Below are positions 59,245 to 64,000 of a stretch of 64,000 nt of DNA, one piece after another; the stretch's first letter is position 1, and the number at the start of each line of letters is the position of its first letter. Made by a program: the position numbers and the translations under genes. The stretch is from assembly GCA_022702545.1 (NCBI GenBank), contig JAHRBC010000001.1, positions 3,224,001 to 3,288,000 on the forward strand, given 5' to 3'. The notes beneath the pieces were generated by a model, which worked only from the letters and a program-made list of their open reading frames with translations, made no database searches and was not told the DNA's origin. This DNA is from Phycomyces nitens (Eukaryota > Mucoromycota > Mucoromycetes > Mucorales > Phycomycetaceae).

Positions 59245-59490
59245 TGGTGTGAAATAGAGATAAAGAGAAAGAGAGGCAGCCAAGACCAAGGCAAGTGTTT
59301 GAGAATCAAACAACTGCATGTGACCCTATGACGCAGCCCTCTTTCAAAAGGCATTGTGAAAAATGGGGTAGCCAATGGGTGAAAATGATCAAGGCAAACT
59401 GGTGAATGATATTTTTTATTCTTTTTTATTTTAATAAAAAAATAAAATAAAAAAAGGGGGTGGTCTAAAGAGGTCTAATTGTCTAATTGT

Positions 59491-60255
59491 CTATTCATCA
59501 TCCTGGTCGTTGCCTTGCTCAGACAGATAAGACGCCTGCATCCTAGCCATAAAATTGGGAAGAAGTTCCCGTCTCCACTGATCCTTGCAAGCCTTCTTGG
59601 GTCTCCCAACCTCAATAGCTATTTTATCCCAATGAAAACTTGCCATGTCGTCCAGGAGTTTATCTTTTACTATTGCTTTGAATAGCCGTAGTCGCTCGGC
59701 ATCTTTCCAACGAGGCTTCAGGAGCCCAGTGCTATTTCTCTGGCTTTGCTGGGACTGTCTCTTTGATTTGCTCATCTCATCATCTGTGTCTTCTGTATCG
59801 TCTGAGCCCTCGGGTTTCTCCATATGACCTTCACTTGTGTCTGTGATTAGGGTTTCAGCCGATGAATCTTTAACGACGACCAATGGCATCGAGCGATTAT
59901 AGTCCCCCAAATAAGAAATCGGCCGTGGGAGGGTGAGGTGAGGCAAAGACAAAGGCCGGTTGAGAGAATAGGACCGCTGTGAAGAATCCTGACGACTAGA
60001 ACCTGCAGAGTGTGGTTTTTGGGATGGTACATGCCACGGACGATGCTGTGGTTGTGGACGGACAAGGGGTGGGTGGGTATAGTTGGAAAGTAAGACTGGA
60101 TTCTGTAGCTGGAGAAGGCCCTGGATTGCTTCTGCTTCAATGGGTTTGTTGCCAGTCTCCAAAGAGAAACAAGACCATGCGGTTGTCGATCTAGGCTGTT
60201 CTATCTCCACACTCCAAGAACCATCTTCAGATCTATCGTTCTCAAAGCTGGTCAT
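59491..60255 (-). CDS. Myb/SANT-like domain protein
   Basis: A single exon of 254 residues; the ATG is at 60253-60255 (MTSFENDRSEDGSWSVEIEQ). The first 170 residues are disordered-looking and rich in Pro, Gln, Ser and His (PPLVRPQPQHRPWHVPSQKP). An acidic patch (SDDTEDTDDEMSKSKRQSQQ) precedes the C-terminal domain. KPRWKDAERLRLFKAIVKDK, MASFHWDKIAIEVGRPKKAC and KDQWRRELLPNFM show three helices with Trp spacing like a Myb/SANT repeat. Such domains bind DNA or chromatin. No second repeat is seen. It ends SEQGNDQDDE. A nuclear regulatory role is inferred only. Confidence 0.75.
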   Translation of the reverse strand: MTSFENDRSEDGSWSVEIEQPRSTTAWSCFSLETGNKPIEAEAIQGLLQLQNPVLLSNYTHPPLVRPQPQHRPWHVPSQKPHSAGSSRQDSSQRSYSLNRPLSLPHLTLPRPISYLGDYNRSMPLVVVKDSSAETLITDTSEGHMEKPEGSDDTEDTDDEMSKSKRQSQQSQRNSTGLLKPRWKDAERLRLFKAIVKDKLLDDMASFHWDKIAIEVGRPKKACKDQWRRELLPNFMARMQASYLSEQGNDQDDE

Positions 60256-60575
60256 TAAAGACGAATACACTCTTCAAGAAATAGATTATTATGATTATAT
60301 AGTCCATGAGAATAATAATTAATATACAACACATAAATATTATATTATATTACGAGCTTCCATAAAAACCCCATTCATTATCATTCACAATCACCTCAAG
60401 GTTTGGGGGGGTCAAAATACCAAAGGCTATTCTTATCATCTGGACGATTGTGCGAGGCAAATGAGGATCTTTATATTTCTATTGCTTTGGTTACTCTTTA
60501 TTTCTTTATAGGCTATTTTTGTAAAAAAATAAATCATCAACAATCAATGACCCCTTTGGAGAATCAAAGTGTATC
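60256..60575. other. Spacer between Myb-like start and AVT stop
   Basis: About 320 A+T-rich bases with a GGGGGG run near 60405. It contains the Myb-like promoter and the transporter 3' flank; no gene is seen. Confidence 0.4.
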
Positions 60576-62241
60576 TTAGGCATTTATGAGACGCAGGATG
60601 TTGAATGTCAAACACACGCACATCACCAAGATGCCATACACAGCCAGACAGACGGCTGTAATCTTTCCTGCCTTCCACGAATCATTTTCATGGATCTTGT
60701 AGTAGAATAGTCCAGGAAGAATAAACGAAATTGTGGTTGATCCAGTCGAACCCACAAAGGCAAGGACCTATATATACATATACACATATACATATGGGAT
60801 GTTTTAATGGCTTGCTTTACCCGCCAATTGACTTACGAGATCCAGTTGGGATACGGTAATTGCAACAAGATAGCTACCGATGAGGATAGCCGTTGTCATG
60901 CAAAAGTATTTCAGGTTCGAGGGAGGGGGTGGGACCTTGAGACCTCGAGCTTCGGGTGTGCGCCAGGCAAGAATCTTGTCGAGAGAGGCACGGCAGGGAT
61001 GGGCTTGAAGAGGATAGCTAAAGACTACCAATACCACAATCGCCAGCCGACCGCCAGCCACGAACACACTAGGAGGATCTGTGATTTACATTTGACCCAA
61101 TAAATCATCAAATGCAATAAACACTGGCCCATTGTATCTGTTTTTGCTTACATTCCATGATAATGTTCCCACGCACATGTTTGCCAAAGCTCAAATAGCC
61201 TAGAATGGCAATGGTCTCGTAAATGAAGGCCGAACTTCCGATGGAGACACCGATGACGCTGGCAATGGACCGCTGGGTATTGTTCCTGAGTTCATTATAG
61301 ACCGAGAATATATTCTGGTGACAAGTGAACGCGAATACAAACACAGGGAGCTGTGCAAAGAACTTTGTGGAAAAGGAAATCAGCTCAATGTCCTCTGGTG
61401 GAGGAGGAGGGAAGTTTGGAGATATAAAGTGGTAAATGACAATTATACACAAGTAGATCACTGCAAACAGGGCAACACCACTGGTGTACTTGAGGGAGTC
61501 GAGTTTGCGCAGGAAACTCAAGGGCAATACAGCCACTATCATAAACACAGTTATCCAGAATCTGCGGTCCATCAACAGATCTAACGGATGAGTGTCGCTA
61601 GCAAACGACGCTACAACCTGAGGCATCAGATCACCGATAATGATCAGATAGCTCACTGCTACGCCAAAACACTTTATAGCAATCGCAAAATCAAATAAAA
61701 CAGCTATCGAAGGCCAGGTCAACTTGGAAATTGCAAAGAAGGATGCGTGCCGACCCTCGGTCCGGGCAGCACATTTGGCCAAGAAGTATAATCCAGCAGC
61801 TGAAGCACCTCCTGATAGGATGATGACCAATATACCTGGCAAAAGCCCTGTCGAAGCAACTGCTGATGGCTATATACATATACACACATATAAGAAACAT
61901 AAATATACGGGAATTATGATCTAAAGACTTGTGTATTTTTTCTTTAATTTAATATATATATATTAATTTACCATTGCAAGCATACCAGTGCCAAGAATCG
62001 TGTTGGCCAGGTTGATCGAACAACTTCCAATGGTAGCTGTTGGTTGGGTATAGCTCAACTCATCCTGGACATCGCTCTCTTCATTTGGATACAGAGAGGT
62101 TGCTGCTGATGAAGGCCCTAAAAGTGGGCGCTGATCATCGGGCCAGGACTGGGGATCGACATAGGATGCTGTCGATGTAGGGTGTGAGGACCCAGATGAT
62201 GAAGTATCTTGGGGGTCAATTGGGATATACCTCGTTGTCAT
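60576..62241 (-). CDS. Vacuolar-type amino acid transporter (AVT/SLC38 family)
   Basis: AVT proteins of the AAAP superfamily move neutral or basic amino acids across the vacuolar membrane. It starts MTTRYIPIDPQDTSSSGSSH at 62241 with a 70-residue soluble N-terminus. The first helix has the family signature SCSINLANTILGTGMLAMPS, then LLPGILVIILSGGASAAGLY, LFDFAIAIKCFGVAVSYLII, RFWITVFMIVAVLPLSFLRK, VALFAVIYLCIIVIYHFISP, FFAQLPVFVFAFTCHQNIFS and VIGVSIGSSAFIYETIAILG. The last exons carry FVAGGRLAIVVLVVFSYPLQ, LAFVGSTGSTTISFILPGLF and VYGILVMCVCLTFNILRLIN, with the stop at 60576-60578. Eleven helices are plausible. The motif FAFTCHQNIFSVYNEL is typical of the Avt5-7/SLC38 branch. Four exons. RFX-like motifs lie about 300 bases upstream. 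Confidence 0.9.
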
Positions 62242-63162
62242 GAGGGATAATGAGTAAAGGAAAGGAGAGTGTTGAATTAACCTGCTTGCAACTCCACTGT
62301 TGCCGCTTTTTCAGGCTATTTTTACGAAATTATATATGTGTATATATACTCTTTTAGATATTTTTTTTTATTTATTTGTTTATTTAATTACTCGGCTCAA
62401 GAAGAAAATCTAGATAAGGGAATGACATCAGCTATCTCTAGAACAAAGTAATAGCAAGCTAGCAAAAAAAAAGGATGGCAAATAGTAAAAAAAGAGGGAG
62501 TAAAGAAGGAGGGTTTGGTAATTGTAGGCTACGGATGTCATGGTGACCAAATTATCCATGGCAACCAACACTGTATCCATGGCAACCATTGTTTGGATAA
62601 TAGTTGCATCTCCTACAATATCAGTTACTGATCTATTGAATACTAAAACATTTAGAAATATATAAATAATATTTATAAATAAGCTCAACTTTATTTTTTG
62701 ATATCAGGGAAAAAAAATATGCCTAGTAGAACCCCTGGAAACCTCAGATTCATGATTTTCTGATTATTTGGGTGGACCGGCTGACTAGACTCACAGAGAG
62801 GGATGATCAAATAGGGTGAATATAAAATAGTTTGGTGGGTATTTTATTGGGTATATTTATTAATATATATATTTCAAAAAGGCTAAATAAGTAGGATAAT
62901 CTAGCAACCATAGGCGGCCAAAAATATCAAATCTCATGTTGCAGGATTATAACTATACCCACCCAAATATATATATATATATAAATATATATATATATAA
63001 TTGTCTACACTTCTTTGGCACTCCAAGACAGTCAGAGTATTGCTTCTACCCTTTGAGTAATAAACCAAGCCATGTGACACGAGTATAAAAAAAGACAAAT
63101 AGAATGTATTACAGGAAAAAGAAGGAGATTAATGTACAAAGAGACAAAGACAGATGGTATAA
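62242..63162. other. Spacer upstream of the AVT transporter
   Basis: About 920 bases between the transporter start and the zinc-finger stop, both on the minus strand. It holds the RFX-like motif cluster listed separately and (AT)n runs near 62968-62998. No gene is seen. Confidence 0.45.
62537..62588. promoter_or_regulatory. Cluster of X-box (RFX)-like motifs
   Basis: Two copies of ATCCATGGCAACCA lie at 62554-62567 and 62575-62588, exactly 21 bases (two helical turns) apart, next to a related GTCATGGTGACC at 62538-62549. GTATCCATGGCAAC differs at two positions from the classic RFX X-box GTTGCCATGGCAAC. The placement, about 300 bases upstream of the transporter start, suits a promoter element. 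Function is inferred from motif likeness only. Confidence 0.45.
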
Positions 63163-63588
63163 TTAAGAGGCATCTACAGACGATACAAATGAAGGGTTCT
63201 TGTCCATACTGACAAGGATAGCAGCTGCCTCGAGCATCTGGACCTGCTGGTGCTTGGTAAGTAGCCATTGGCTAGTCAAAGCCCACTCGTCCGAGTGCTC
63301 CCATCTATGCTTGGCAAGACAGGCCGGGTGCTTATAAGCCTTGCCACACAAGTCGCAACAGTGCAGTTTATCGTTCTTTGTGGTATTACTGGCTACACTT
63401 CCAAGTGATGCTTCTGACTGTCGCCGTTGGATAGAATGGTCTATGGTATAATTCTCTGGCAAGGAGGTCGATAGTTGCTGGAGTGTAAGAGCATCAAAGT
63501 GGGTTGGGTTCTCATCCCCACATGAGGAATGAGGTGGTGATGGCAGGCTCATGGGCAAAACCTCTCTGTTCTTGGGGTAGGAGCTCAT
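63163..63588 (-). CDS. C2H2 zinc-finger protein
   Basis: A single exon of 141 residues from ATG 63586-63588 (MSSYPKNREVLPMSLPSPPH) to TAA 63163-63165. The N-terminal 75 residues are Ser/Pro-rich. One C2H2 finger follows: LHCCDLCGKAYKHPACLAKH then RWEHSDEW (C-x2-C-x12-H-x4-H). After it comes an amphipathic stretch TSQWLLTKHQQVQMLEAAAI, which resembles the helix after the finger in small fungal zinc-finger regulators. Only one finger is present, so sequence-specific binding would need a partner or dimer. Its target genes are unknown. Confidence 0.82.
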   Translation of the reverse strand: MSSYPKNREVLPMSLPSPPHSSCGDENPTHFDALTLQQLSTSLPENYTIDHSIQRRQSEASLGSVASNTTKNDKLHCCDLCGKAYKHPACLAKHRWEHSDEWALTSQWLLTKHQQVQMLEAAAILVSMDKNPSFVSSVDAS

Positions 63589-63878
63589 AATAGGACAGTG
63601 ATAGAGTACAGATATAAAAAAGAATCCTAGCAAGAAAAAGGAATCTAAAAAAGAGCAAGGGTTGGAAACAGGAACAAAAGAAGGAGATCGGAACTCAATA
63701 GGATGCGAATGAAATCACCGCAAGTGGTCCTTGCGTACCTAAACCACCTTTACACACACACACATATATATATATATATCAACACCCAAGGCTTAATATC
63801 TCATTGCACTATTAACTTTTAAAGTGATATTATATATGCTATAGAAGATCTATTCATTTTACGTGCAATAGTCAGCCC
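63589..63878. other. Promoter-side spacer with CA/TA repeats
   Basis: About 290 bases upstream of the zinc-finger gene. An ACACACACACA run followed by TATATATATAT lies at about 63752-63779. Nothing else is seen. Confidence 0.4.
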
Positions 63879-64000
63879 TCATTTCTTTTCCTTCTCTAGC
63901 TCATCCTTGAGAACCCAAGACATGAGACTCTTGGTGGACGACCGGACAAGGGCTTCTTGCTTATAAATTGCCTCCAAAAGAATCCCAGATGATATCGAGA
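63879..64000 (-). CDS. 3' end of an unidentified gene (partial)
   Basis: The minus strand is open from the window edge to TGA at 63879-63881 and reads SSGILLEAIYKQEALVRSST, then KSLMSWVLKDELEKEKK. The helical, charged C-terminus and good codon use suggest a genuine final exon. The rest lies beyond the window, and the family cannot be named. Confidence 0.5.
   Translation of the reverse strand, partial: SISSGILLEAIYKQEALVRSSTKSLMSWVLKDELEKEKK

Overview
This looks like an ordinary nuclear window from a filamentous fungus, most likely an early-diverging Mucoromycota (Mucorales-like) genome. The evidence is the gene set (SPT5 with a C-terminal repeat region, SNAPC3, KIN17, EBP2, UTP23, ATG8, a CBS-PB1-membrane protein), dense short introns (mostly about 50-70 nt, GT-AG), A+T-rich spacers with many AT and ATT microsatellites, and no operon or ribosome-binding-site structure. 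About 35 genes can be supported. I rebuilt spliced models by eye from frame continuity, splice sites and family similarity, so exon edges are predictions. No tRNA, rRNA, CRISPR array or prokaryotic element was recognised.

Layout. 0-8 kb: the 3' end of an unidentified gene, a metaxin-type mitochondrial import protein, SPT5, a tiny ORF divergent from SPT5, KIN17 and a possible broken gene. 8-11.7 kb: gene-poor spacer. 11.7-27.7 kb: an HSL-type esterase, a LAT-type amino acid permease, AP beta-adaptin, a Gcn4-like bZIP factor, an EH-domain protein, an F-box protein, an EI24-like membrane protein and BOLA2. 28.3-31.3 kb: a run of coding-like exons broken by stops, probably a decayed gene. 31.5-37 kb: a PY-motif membrane protein, EBP2, the GTPase DRG1/Rbg1 and a seven-helix membrane protein. 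37-44 kb: gene desert holding a decayed DDE (Tc1/mariner-type) transposase and a large near-perfect palindrome with 635-bp arms. 44-64 kb: a compact block with low-molecular-weight tyrosine phosphatase, mitochondrial uS9, UTP23, a Mug70-like CBS-PB1 protein, cytosolic TrpRS, an organellar-type EF-P, an ACT-domain protein, SNAPC3, a small cysteine-motif protein, eL39, ATG8, a Myb-like protein, an AVT-type amino acid transporter, a C2H2 zinc-finger protein and the 3' end of one more gene.

The genes do not form one pathway. Recurrent themes are translation and ribosome biogenesis (EBP2, UTP23, eL39, uS9m, TrpRS, EF-P, DRG1), RNA polymerase II/III transcription (SPT5, SNAPC3, bZIP, Myb-like) and membrane traffic or transport (beta-adaptin, EH protein, ATG8, two amino acid transporters). 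Several housekeeping pairs share short divergent promoters (uS9m/UTP23, TrpRS/EF-P, SNAPC3/small cysteine protein). The least explained parts are the palindrome at 42.4-43.7 kb, the decayed 28.4-31.3 kb stretch, and two tiny genes at 6.4 kb and 57.2 kb.
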